Below are positions 1 through 6,955 of a stretch of 64,000 nt of DNA, one piece after another. The notes under the pieces were generated by a model. It was given only the letters and a program-made list of their open reading frames with translations. It was not told the origin of the DNA and made no database searches. The translations under genes were made by a program, and so were the position numbers. The number at the start of each line of letters is the position of its first letter. The first letter of the stretch is position 1. Location of the stretch: positions 1 through 64,000 of the forward strand of contig SVMS01000002.1 in assembly GCA_015067255.1 (NCBI GenBank), read 5' to 3'. This stretch comes from Oscillospiraceae bacterium (lineage in GTDB: Bacteria > Bacillota > Clostridia > Oscillospirales > SIG519).

Positions 1-2
1 AT

Positions 3-253
3 GACAAAAAGGTTGAATTTCTTGTAGGCGGAATACCTCGGGAATTTAGTGACCTTGAAGGCTGGACTGCCTTCGAAAGATTTATGGAAGACATAAGTGT
101 GAGTGGGAGATCATCCTCTCGCCTTGGCCGCCAAAGGAGAGCGAACAAGATATTAAAATCGATGTTTTTGACCAAATCAAAATGAATTGGGAACTCTTCG
201 TTGACTATGTTTGGAATGAAAGAAAAAACATCAAATATGAGGAAATCAAATAA
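3..253 (+). pseudogene. Truncated, frameshifted gene remnant at the window edge
   Basis: An open frame enters from the left edge (frame of base 3) and reads KVEFLVGGIPREFSDLEGW before continuing into a basic tail that stops at about 185. From about base 92 the frame of base 2 reads a better-looking continuation (CEWEIILSPWPPKESEQ, then NWELFVDYVWNERKN) that ends at the TAA at 251-253. The simplest reading is one gene with a single-base frameshift near 90-105. I do not recognise the family. Its neighbours are also fragments, so this looks like decayed accessory DNA. Confidence 0.4.
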
Positions 254-281
254 AAAATAATTGAAAGGCAGGGATGCAATA

Positions 282-344
282 ATGGCAGTGGAACGCTGGC
301 TATCAATGCGAGAAATATGTGAGCATCTCAACACCTCATATTAA
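282..344 (+). pseudogene. Excisionase-like helix-turn-helix fragment
   Basis: An ATG at 282 preceded by a purine-rich AAGGCAGGG encodes MAVERWLSMREICEHLNTSY and then stops. This matches the first helix region of small MerR/excisionase-type DNA-binding proteins of integrative elements and toxin-antitoxin loci, which normally continue for about 50 more residues. The rest of the domain is missing, so it is a truncated relic. The identification rests on 20 residues and is tentative. Confidence 0.4.
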
Positions 345-631
345 AAAGATTTGACTTCTATCATTTAGCGAAACAATTTTATAAACACTTATATCGCCAT
401 CCAGAATTGGAAGAAGAAAACGAATGGAAATCATTTAAAAAAGCAACCGAAGATTACCTTGTGGTACAACGATTTCGCAGAGCTACGGAAATTGAAATGT
501 CACAGGATGACTATCGAAAATTTCTGCGATTTTACACAAGTCTTGAAGTCAAAGGCGAAGAACCAAAACAAGAATTAGTTTTTAATGACCAAGAGAAAAA
601 ATTTTTTGAAAAAATAATAAAATTACGATGA
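335..631 (+). pseudogene. Remnant ORF of unknown function downstream of the excisionase-like fragment
   Basis: An open frame with no convincing start (possible TTG at 407, without a Shine-Dalgarno site) encodes a charged, helical C-terminal fragment containing HLAKQFYKHLYRHPELEEEN and ending at the TGA at 629-631. It overlaps the truncated excisionase-like fragment in another frame, as if a deletion had joined two genes. No family recognised. It is followed by a strong terminator-like hairpin. Confidence 0.35.
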
Positions 632-683
632 TTTCGGCTTGTTTTTTCAAAAAAGAAAGTGGCATCTAAATGGTTCGCAACAG

Positions 684-724
684 CCAAACAAAAAAGACAC
701 CTTCAGGGTGTCTTTTTTGTTTGG
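684..724 (+). terminator. Perfect 18-bp terminator-like hairpin at the head of hairpin array A
   Basis: The left arm, beginning CCAAACAAAAAAGACACC, pairs perfectly with the right arm across a 5-nt loop. Both arms carry A/T tracts, so it could terminate in either direction. The preceding words TGGTTCGCAACAGCC recur almost unchanged before the hairpin at 1861-1898. Confidence 0.7.
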
Positions 725-900
725 TGGAACTAAGTGTGCCTTGCGGCACGATAAGCACACCTTCGGTGCGTGAAGTATACCTTCGGCAAGTGAAGTGCCT
801 GCGGGCGTGGGTGGCACACTTAACTTCATTTTGTGCGTAGCACAATACTTCACTATGGCGTAAGCCATAACTTCACACAAGGCAAAGCCTTGCGCTTCAC
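725..900. repeat. Hairpin array A (linker GTGAAGT / ACTTCAC)
   Basis: The gap 632-931 holds no gene apart from the terminator hairpin and this array. Short hairpins (for example GTGC-gta-GCAC, ATGGC-gtaa-GCCAT, CAAGGC-aaa-GCCTTG) are separated by a constant word. It reads GTGAAGT in the left half (770-776, 790-796) and the reverse complement ACTTCA(C) in the right half (823-828, 847-853, 870-876, and a variant at 894-900). Short open frames across it are products of the palindromes. Confidence 0.75.
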
Positions 901-931
901 TAAAAACTATAAAATTAAAGGAGAAAAGTAA

Positions 932-1090
932 TTGAACGAAGAAATATTATATATGGTTTTAGACGATACAGCAGAAGAAGAATATGTTAAAAAATACGGG
1001 AAATCAGAATTACCAAAAACGAAAGAGGATGAAAAAATTTTTGAAGATTTAAAAAGACGGTTAAAAAACGGTGATTTTGATTTGAAATAA
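932..1090 (+). CDS. Small acidic hypothetical protein (52 aa)
   Basis: A TTG start at 932 follows a good Shine-Dalgarno site (AAAGGAGAAAA, about 918-926). The product is a 52-residue soluble, highly charged protein beginning MNEEILYMVLDDTAEEEYVK and ending in a basic/acidic helix (KRRLKNGDFDLK). No signal peptide, membrane segment or recognised domain. The ribosome binding site and codon use support it as a real gene. It lies directly downstream of hairpin array A, and I see no clear promoter of its own. Confidence 0.5.
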   Translation: MNEEILYMVLDDTAEEEYVKKYGKSELPKTKEDEKIFEDLKRRLKNGDFDLK

Positions 1091-1132
1091 ACTTGACATC
1101 TAAATGCTTCGGCGTCTGCTACGCAGACGAAT

Positions 1133-1213
1133 ATAAAACCTCCGTCAAGGTGGATTCGAACGACCGAAACATATGATATCTTGCTTAATTCTTGGGTTTA
1201 TGCTATAATTAAA
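1133..1213 (+). promoter_or_regulatory. Promoter within a duplicated upstream module (copy 1)
   Basis: The -35 is TTGCTT (1181-1186) and the -10 is TATAAT (1204-1209), 17 bp apart. About 80 bp around it, starting with CTCCGTCAAGGTGGATTCGA, is repeated upstream of the lipoprotein gene at 2212. A separate hairpin (GTCTGC-tac-GCAGAC) lies just upstream at about 1113-1127. Confidence 0.7.
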
Positions 1214-1233
1214 GACAAAGGAGGTTAATGACA

Positions 1234-1845
1234 GTGAGAAAAATTTTAGCTATGATATTAACGATTTGTTTAACGCTTTGTTTTTCGGGTTGCGTTTTGG
1301 AAGAAACTTCCTTGCTTTACTCTGATTATACAGAAATAGACGGGTTTTATATTGCCGTAAATAAAACTGCAAACTGTTGCTTTGTTGGCGGATATAACTG
1401 TACGGAATATACTGAAAACTTAGAAATTACAATTCCCGATGATTATAACGGCATACCTATTAAACGAATGGGTGGATATTATGGGCGCGGAGTTCCTACA
1501 CCTTTTTCTATTAATCTTGCTGATTTATATATGAACGCACCGGAAGAAAGTGAATACAATGCTGTATTTGGTGGCAATATCGATGAATTTGATATTTCTG
1601 AGGATTATGTGGTAGAAGATATTGTATTCAATTTAAATATCGGAGAAAATATTGAGATAATTGAATATGTTGTTATGGATAAATATTATCCGCACATCAA
1701 TGATGACGGCAGTATCACATTTTATCATTCGGTTGTAAATATAAACTGTTCCGATGAGAATAAAAACTTTTATTCAAAAGACGGAAAATTATATAATAAA
1801 AAAACCGATGAATTAATTTCTGATTTTGCATATGTGGCATCATAA
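1234..1845 (+). CDS. Putative lipoprotein, conserved hypothetical
   Basis: A lipoprotein of about 203 aa. The N-terminus has a basic start, a hydrophobic core and a lipobox ending LCFSGC, so the mature protein should be lipid-anchored on the outer face of the membrane. The rest is acidic and soluble, with phrases such as ITIPDDYNGIPIKRMGGYYG and a C-terminal stretch around FYSKDGKLYNKKTDELI that resembles one turn of the beta-type repeats seen in some Clostridia surface proteins. No catalytic motif seen. The GTG at 1234 is preferred because AAAGGAGG ends 9 nt upstream; an ATG at 1228 is in frame but too close. Expressed from the promoter at 1181-1209. Confidence 0.6.
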   Translation: MRKILAMILTICLTLCFSGCVLEETSLLYSDYTEIDGFYIAVNKTANCCFVGGYNCTEYTENLEITIPDDYNGIPIKRMGGYYGRGVPTPFSINLADLYMNAPEESEYNAVFGGNIDEFDISEDYVVEDIVFNLNIGENIEIIEYVVMDKYYPHINDDGSITFYHSVVNINCSDENKNFYSKDGKLYNKKTDELISDFAYVAS

Positions 1846-1860
1846 TGGTTCGGAACAGCC

Positions 1861-1898
1861 AAATAAAAACAGCACCAAATCGGGTGCTGTTTTTATTT
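1861..1898 (+). terminator. Terminator hairpin before array B
   Basis: AAATAAAAACAGCAC pairs with GTGCTGTTTTTATTT across a short loop, 15 nt after the lipoprotein stop codon. The sequence preceding it (GGTTCGGAACAGCC) nearly repeats that before the hairpin at 684-724. Confidence 0.75.
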
Positions 1899-2083
1899 AT
1901 CCAAGCCGAAGGATTGGTATGTAATCCGCGATAGCGGAATGTAATCAGTTTGCTTTGCAAACTGTATGTCATCAAGGTGTTAGCCTTGTATATTGTTCCC
2001 TCTTCGGCTTGATTACATACGCAACTTTTCGTTGCAATTACATACAATGCTTCGCATTGATTACATCCACACCTGTGGTGTGA
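1899..2083. repeat. Hairpin array B (linker ATGTAATC / GATTACAT)
   Basis: Left linkers ATGTAATC lie at 1919-1926 and 1939-1946, with a variant ATGTCATC at 1966-1973. Right linkers are the reverse complement: GATTACAT at 2011-2018, AATTACAT at 2036-2043 and GATTACAT at 2059-2066. Between them sit hairpins such as CCGC-gata-GCGG, CAGTTTGC-ttt-GCAAACTG and AATGC-ttc-GCATT. It ends in CACACC-tgt-GGTGTG followed by seven T. With the flanking terminator and promoter module it fills the gap 1846-2211. Homologous to array F. Confidence 0.8.
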
Positions 2084-2111
2084 TTTTTTTATTCCGCCAA
2101 CGGCGAAATAT

Positions 2112-2196
2112 CACCAAAATCTCCGTCAAGATGGATTCGACCGACCGAAAGAGTAATCTATCTTGTTTAATCTATTGTTTTATGCTATAATTAATC
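2112..2196 (+). promoter_or_regulatory. Promoter within the duplicated upstream module (copy 2)
   Basis: The -35 is TTGTTT (2163-2168) and the -10 is TATAAT (2186-2191), 17 bp apart. The preceding segment (CTCCGTCAAGATGGATTCGA) duplicates the region at 1139-1158. Confidence 0.7.
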
Positions 2197-2211
2197 AAAG
2201 GCGGTGATAAG

Positions 2212-2622
2212 ATGAAAAAACTTATGAGTATATTTTTAGCCTTTATGTGTGTTTTTGTGCTTTCTGCTTGTTCCGGCGGCATTTCAGGCGATGAAGCAAA
2301 ATCTCATATAAATGGATTTTTTGAAAAAATAGAGGCTGAAGATTATGAGGCGGCAGAAGAATTTTTGCATCCCAAACGCCCTGCAGACCTCCAAGAGTTT
2401 TTTGAAGCCTTGGAAAATGAAAACGATGTTGATTTTGCAAGCATAAATATTGAAAAATATACCGGATTTAAATCGTCATGGTATGATAGTTCGGTTGGTG
2501 GTTCTACATACAGTTTGAAAATGAAAATAGCGGTTTCCGATAAAATTATCGAAGCGGAAATTGAAATTGTAAAAAACGATAATGGGTACGGAATATACAA
2601 TTTAGATATTGATTTTGATTAG
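2212..2622 (+). CDS. Small lipoprotein with an NTF2/DUF4878-like fold pattern
   Basis: A 136-aa lipoprotein. A basic start and hydrophobic segment end in the lipobox VLSAC (Cys20), so it should be anchored to the outer membrane leaflet. The mature part begins with a helix containing FFEKIEAEDYEAAEEFLHP and continues with alternating strands. This resembles the cone-shaped NTF2-like DUF4878 lipoproteins, but I see no catalytic residues and give the fold as inference. The Shine-Dalgarno site is AAGGCGGTGATAAG just before the ATG. Transcribed from the TATAAT promoter at 2186. Confidence 0.65.
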   Translation: MKKLMSIFLAFMCVFVLSACSGGISGDEAKSHINGFFEKIEAEDYEAAEEFLHPKRPADLQEFFEALENENDVDFASINIEKYTGFKSSWYDSSVGGSTYSLKMKIAVSDKIIEAEIEIVKNDNGYGIYNLDIDFD

Positions 2623-2682
2623 TGGCATTTCCAAAATTTAGTCATTTTATAATACAATAAAATTTAAAAATGGAGGAGCACT

Positions 2683-3338
2683 ATGGATACAGCAAAACGT
2701 TTCACAAAATCACGAATTTTAGCGTTTGTCTTTTCGGTGGTTGTTCCATTTGTTGTTATTGCCTTTGGTGTCAAATTGTTATTTGCTAACTTTTTATTTA
2801 ACGCCTATTTCGCATTGGCATTTATTATAATGCTGCTTTCTGCAATCTTTCTATCTGCTCTTGCGACCTTTTCCAACCTAAAACGTTCTATCAAGGTTAT
2901 TTCGCTTATGTTAAAGATAAAGATACTGTAATGCCATCATTATCCGAAATAGCTCAACCCATTAAAATTGATTATTATAACTATTTTTCCTCCCAGATGA
3001 TTTTCTCCTGTGATGTTTACACTTTAATTTGCAAATATGATGAGAATATGTATATGTCGCAGAAAGCCTTATTAGATACAACGTATACTTTTCAAAACGA
3101 TCCAATGAGTGTTGACGAATATACTTGTGAACCCACAGCAAAAATAAACGGTTACCTTTTCCGTGCTTTATCCATAGAGGAATATGAACTTTATTATCCA
3201 AAAAGAGTTATTTTAATAGCCACAAATGATGAAGAAAACGAAATTGTGTATATGGTGTTTTATGATGATGACCTGGATTATATAGAATCGTTACCTGATT
3301 TTATCAATAATGAGTGTGGTTGGAAACACAAGAGCTAA
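2683..3338 (+). pseudogene. Membrane-anchored hypothetical protein split by a frameshift
   Basis: The ATG at 2683 follows GGAGGAGC. The first frame gives two hydrophobic segments (about residues 12-32 and 38-64) and stops at 2931. The -1 frame is open from about 2889 (QGYFAYVKDKDTVMPSLSEI) to 3338 and supplies a soluble acidic domain of about 140 residues. The sense of the joined reading (two transmembrane helices, then KR|SYQGYFAYVKD) suggests one gene with a 1-nt indel near 2870-2890. It could be true decay or a sequencing error. Function unknown. Confidence 0.55.
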
Positions 3339-3369
3339 ATCTGTGTAAGGCTTAAAAGGCGGTGAAATA

Positions 3370-3714
3370 ATGTCAATTTTCAAGAAAAAAGAAAAAAACA
3401 TTCCCGAAGGAAAATACAGAATTATAAAAATCAGCAAGGACGCTTTGTTTCAATTTATATATGAATCAATTATTGATAATCAAGAATGTTTTTTTGATGT
3501 TACTGACGGTACGAAAATTGTCACATGCTTTGATATAAATTGGGACACCGGAGAATTTATTTGTGTGGCAAGAAATAGCTATGGCGAAAATGAACACTTG
3601 CAATTTGATATTGATACAAGAAAACTTATATCAAAGCTACAAGATACAACCGAAACTATGTTTGTAGATAATAGATATATTGAAATGTCAGAAGAAGAAA
3701 TTAAAAATCTATAA
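3370..3714 (+). CDS. Hypothetical protein (114 aa)
   Basis: The ATG at 3370 lies behind a weak Shine-Dalgarno site (AAAAGGCGGTG). The 114-aa product is soluble: a lysine-rich start (MSIFKKKEKN), then a likely alpha/beta domain rich in acidic and aromatic residues (CFFDVTDGTKIVTCFDINWD), and a negatively charged tail. No signal peptide, membrane segment or recognised motif. It follows the frameshifted gene on the same strand with a 31-nt gap and could be cotranscribed with it. Confidence 0.55.
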   Translation: MSIFKKKEKNIPEGKYRIIKISKDALFQFIYESIIDNQECFFDVTDGTKIVTCFDINWDTGEFICVARNSYGENEHLQFDIDTRKLISKLQDTTETMFVDNRYIEMSEEEIKNL

Positions 3715-3804
3715 CTTCGCATAAATAGTGTTTACTGTGGTAAACGACGCTAATCCTCATACAGATAAGATTATATCCCTTTAATAATTTTCAGGAGAAT
3801 AAAA

Positions 3805-4640
3805 ATGTCTAAAATCAGATTTGGAATAATGGGTGCAGGCGCAATTGCGGAGCATTTTGCACGTGCAGTAAAGCTTACAGACACTGCTGAAACAGTAGCT
3901 GTAGCAAGTAAAACGATAGAAAAGGCAGAAAGTTTTGCGCTGAAAAATAACATCCCCGCTTTTGCAGCTATGAAAGTCTTTTAGCAAGTGATGATATTGA
4001 TATAGTATATATTGCTACAACTCACAATTTTCACTATGAAAATATAAAGGCTTGTCTTGAAAACGGTAAAAACGTATTATGCGAAAAGCCGATGGTATTG
4101 ACACAGAAAGATGCCTGTGAGCTTTTTGAATTAGCCAAAAGTCAAGGTTTGTTTCTTATGGAGGCTATGTGGACCCGTTTTGTCCCCTCAATGCAAAAGG
4201 CGCTCAGCTGGATAAAGGATGGCAAAATAGGTAAAATACAGGCTTTATCGGGCGTGATTGCCTTTAAGTGCGACCAATACCCTGAGTCAAGACTAATGAA
4301 TCCTGCCCTTGCAGGCGGTGCTGATTTTATAGATGCCATTGGCGCATACTTTGAATTAGCATTTAACATTCTTGGTATGAATTCTACCGTAGCAACAGTT
4401 CTTTATGTAATCTTGGTATTGCTCTGTATACATATTATTGCATTTATTATTGGATGCTTAATCGATTGGATTGCCTATGCAGGCAAAAAAAGCAGTACAT
4501 CCAAGCTTGCTGCTATACTCTATTTGATTGGTACAATTTCTTTTCCTGTATATCTGTTCTTTGGACTTCCGATTACAATTGTAGGATTTATGGGTAGCGG
4601 AAAACAGAAAAAAACAAACAATACAACCACTGCTATTTAA
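3805..4640 (+). pseudogene. Gfo/Idh/MocA oxidoreductase, frameshifted and fused to a membrane segment
   Basis: The ATG at 3805, behind AGGAG, starts a Rossmann dinucleotide-binding domain (FGIMGAGAIAEHFARAV). The frame stops at 3984, but the -1 frame continues from about 3969 (YESLLASDDIDIVYIATTH) through the family's CEKPM motif. So a single-base loss lies near 3961-3971. After about residue 190 the oxidoreductase ends abruptly, and two hydrophobic segments plus a KKTNNTTTAI tail follow; these do not belong to the family. The usual second domain of about 150 residues is missing. It reads as a deletion fusion and is almost surely non-functional as a dehydrogenase. Confidence 0.75.
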
Positions 4641-4701
4641 AAATGAAATCCTGCCTCGCCTGACACGAAGAATATTTAATAGCTTTATTGTTATCACAAC
4701 A

Positions 4702-4728
4702 AAAAAACGTACAATCAGTACGTTTTTT
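4702..4728 (+). terminator. Intrinsic terminator
   Basis: AAAAAACGTAC pairs with GTACGTTTTTT, an 11-bp stem with a 5-nt loop. It lies downstream of the broken oxidoreductase. Confidence 0.8.
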
Positions 4729-4788
4729 CTATTATATCTTTTTTAAAACAAAATTCAATATATAAAAAACTTTTAACAACAAAAGAAC

Positions 4789-4817
4789 TTGACCTTTTTG
4801 TTTATTTTCTTTAAAAT
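4789..4817 (+). promoter_or_regulatory. Promoter for the EEP-family gene
   Basis: TTGACC (4789-4794), 17 bp, TAAAAT (4812-4817). The open frame extends upstream through this promoter, so the gene must start later, at 4840. Confidence 0.7.
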
Positions 4818-4839
4818 AATCTTAAAAGGAATGATATTT

Positions 4840-5598
4840 ATGAAACTTGATGTTATAAGCTTTAATATTCGATGCTGTGACGATATAAATCAAAACTCTA
4901 TTGCTGAACGTGCTCCAAGGCTTTTGGAGGTCACTTCACGTTATAGTGCAGATATAATTGGTTTTCAGGAGTACAGACCCGCTTGGGAACCTTATATAAA
5001 GAAATATTACGGTAACGAATACGATATGTTTTTAAAATATCGTAATCTTACAACAGATATCGAAGCTTCTCCTATATTATGGCGCAAGGACAAATTCTCT
5101 CTATTAAAAACGGGATATTTCTGGCTTTCCGATACGCCTGAGGTAGAATCACGTGGATGGGATGAATTATATAATTGTTACCGTATGTGCGTATACGTTA
5201 TTTTAAAGGATAAAAAAAGCGGTAAAGAGTTTACCTTTATGAATACTCATTTCGGCTTTGGCGATAGTGGTCAAATTAAAAGTGCAAATTTAATTTTTGA
5301 TTACGCTAAAAAAATATCAGACCTTCAAACCCTTATTGTCGGAGATTTCAATATGACTCCCGACAGTGCAGGATATACACAAATGATTAAAAATTTCAGA
5401 GATGTAAATGCATTGACTGCAAACGATTTACGTACTACCTATCACGGCTATGATCCTGATACAGTTGAATCTGAGCATATTGATTATTGCTTTATTGACG
5501 AAAATATAATACCTGTTAATCAAACAATAATTACCGATACAATTGACGGGAAATATCCCTCTGACCATTTCGGACTGCATATTGAATTGAATATTTAA
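4840..5598 (+). CDS. Endonuclease/exonuclease/phosphatase (EEP) family protein
   Basis: A 252-aa member of the Mg2+-dependent EEP superfamily. Family motifs appear in order: SFNIRC near the N-terminus, GFQEY (metal-binding Glu), NTHFGF (His), VGDFNMTP (Asp/Asn pair) and SDHFGLHIEL (Asp-His) at the end. No signal peptide, so cytoplasmic. Bacterial proteins of this size act on phosphodiesters or phosphorylated small molecules, and the substrate cannot be told from sequence. The ATG at 4840 is chosen because AAAGGA lies 9 nt upstream and a promoter occupies the longer frame. It appears monocistronic. Confidence 0.85.
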   Translation: MKLDVISFNIRCCDDINQNSIAERAPRLLEVTSRYSADIIGFQEYRPAWEPYIKKYYGNEYDMFLKYRNLTTDIEASPILWRKDKFSLLKTGYFWLSDTPEVESRGWDELYNCYRMCVYVILKDKKSGKEFTFMNTHFGFGDSGQIKSANLIFDYAKKISDLQTLIVGDFNMTPDSAGYTQMIKNFRDVNALTANDLRTTYHGYDPDTVESEHIDYCFIDENIIPVNQTIITDTIDGKYPSDHFGLHIELNI

Positions 5599-5602
5599 TA
5601 TA

Positions 5603-5631
5603 TTGACATTTTTATTTATTTTTCGTACAAT
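5603..5631 (+). promoter_or_regulatory. Consensus promoter of the MFS leader
   Basis: TTGACA (5603-5608), 17 bp, TACAAT (5626-5631). The expected start site (about 5637) coincides with the first base of the structured leader. Confidence 0.8.
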
Positions 5632-5636
5632 AATAC

Positions 5637-5729
5637 AGAGCTTAGGTCATTGAGTTGGCTGGGGTATTGGACCCCTGACTTCATCAATAACCAATTAGCT
5701 CTTTTTTGTTGAAACAGCAAATCAGAGCT
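5637..5729 (+). promoter_or_regulatory. Structured attenuator leader, candidate riboswitch upstream of the MFS gene
   Basis: AGAGCT (5637-5642) pairs with AGCTCT (5697-5702), followed by a run of T (to 5707), making a terminator. It encloses GGU/ACC and AUUGA/UCAAU helices and a GGGG-uauugga-CCCC hairpin. The hairpin loop AUUGG (5666-5670) can also pair with CCAAU (5691-5695) as a pseudoknot. A second AGAGCT (5724-5729) can pair with the same AGCTCT, closing over the 7-bp TTTGTTG-aaa-CAGCAAA hairpin and abolishing the terminator. Mutually exclusive folds upstream of a transporter are typical of a riboswitch. The layout and downstream efflux-type gene recall guanidine-IV (mepA) RNAs, which I could not verify. 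Confidence 0.6.
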
Positions 5730-5767
5730 TTGATATTAAAATGTGAAGAAACTGAGGTTAATAATCT

Positions 5768-6955
5768 ATGGGAAGCTTATTGTTAGCGCTTATATATGTT
5801 TGTTTTATAAGTCTTGGTTTGCCCGATTCACTATTGGGTTCAGCCTGGCCTGTATTACATTTAGAAATAAATGTTCCTGTATCCTTTGCAGGTATTATAT
5901 CAATGGTTATTTTTATTGGAACAATACTGTCAAGTCTTTACAGCGGTAAACTGTTACATAAATTCGGCGCAGGAAATGTTACCGCTGTAAGTATAGCTTT
6001 AACAGCGCTTGGCCTATTCGGATTTTCCATAAGCAATCAATTTTGTATGCTGATTTTGTGGGCTATACCTTACGGTCTCGGTGCGGGCGGTGTTGATTCC
6101 ATATTAAACAACTATGTAGCTTTACACTACAAAGCTCAGCATATGAGTTGGCTTCACTGTATGTGGGGCTTAGGCGCTTCAATAAGTCCCTATATTATGA
6201 GTTTTTCCCTTGTGAAATTAAACAGCTGGAACTATGGCTATTTGATTGTTGCTGTCATTCAGGCAATACTGTCAGTTTTTGTTTTTACGAGTTTACCTAT
6301 ATGGAAAAAAGGTACAGAAAGCAAAGAAAATAATGAAAATGCTTTAGCATCAAAAGCTCTTTCATTTAAAGAAATATTTACTATGAAAAGTACTATTCCT
6401 TGTTTTTTGACTTTCTTTTGCTCCTGCTCATTAGAGCTCACCACATCTCTTTGGACAAGCAGCTATCTTGTTCAGAAATGGTCAATTTTACCTGAAACGG
6501 CGGCGTGGCTTGCAAGTATGTCATATATCGGGCTTACAGTCGGCAGATTGATTAACGGTTTTCTTGCTATGAAATTTCAAGATAAAACTTTAATCAGAAC
6601 GGGAATTGTAATTATAACCGCAGGAATTATACTTCTTCTTATTCCCTTCAACTCGCTGTTTGCACTAATAGGCTTTATCGTTATCGGGTTTGGCTGCGCA
6701 CCTATATATCCTTGTATTATACATATGACACCTGATGTATTCGGCAAAGACAAATCTCAGGCAATAATTGGTGTGGAAATGGCATTTGCCTATACAGGAT
6801 TTTTAATAATGCCTCCTATATTCGGTGTGATAGCTGATTATATTTCTATTTCACTTCTCCCTATATATCAGCTTATGCTTCTGATAACAATGTTTGTTGC
6901 CCATGAAATTGTAGTTAAAAATAAAAAGAATCAATTTAATACGGTGAAAATATGA
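5768..6955 (+). CDS. MFS transporter
   Basis: A 395-aa major facilitator with about twelve hydrophobic segments. Transmembrane 1 carries FISLGLPDSLLGSAWPVL, a phrase typical of a Firmicutes MFS group distantly related to FucP/BtlA-type carriers, and a short charged central loop lies near residue 185. The substrate is unknown; sugar uptake or drug/metabolite efflux are both possible. The ATG at 5768 follows GAGG by 10 nt. It is the first gene of a two-gene operon (4-nt ATGA overlap with the next gene) and sits behind the attenuator-like leader at 5637-5729, so it is probably controlled by transcription termination. Confidence 0.85.
   Translation: MGSLLLALIYVCFISLGLPDSLLGSAWPVLHLEINVPVSFAGIISMVIFIGTILSSLYSGKLLHKFGAGNVTAVSIALTALGLFGFSISNQFCMLILWAIPYGLGAGGVDSILNNYVALHYKAQHMSWLHCMWGLGASISPYIMSFSLVKLNSWNYGYLIVAVIQAILSVFVFTSLPIWKKGTESKENNENALASKALSFKEIFTMKSTIPCFLTFFCSCSLELTTSLWTSSYLVQKWSILPETAAWLASMSYIGLTVGRLINGFLAMKFQDKTLIRTGIVIITAGIILLLIPFNSLFALIGFIVIGFGCAPIYPCIIHMTPDVFGKDKSQAIIGVEMAFAYTGFLIMPPIFGVIADYISISLLPIYQLMLLITMFVAHEIVVKNKKNQFNTVKI

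Noticed and set aside
647-880. Minus-strand ORF across array A
   Set aside because: Low-complexity product of palindromes, no Shine-Dalgarno site, no sensible protein pattern.
1899-2083. CRISPR or dual-spacer guide array
   Set aside because: The repeated words are only 7-9 nt, flip orientation at the centre, and the segments between them are self-complementary hairpins, not unique unpaired spacers; no cas-like genes are near.
1993-2190. Short plus-strand ORF across array B and the downstream promoter
   Set aside because: Covers linkers, hairpins and a promoter; no ribosome binding site.
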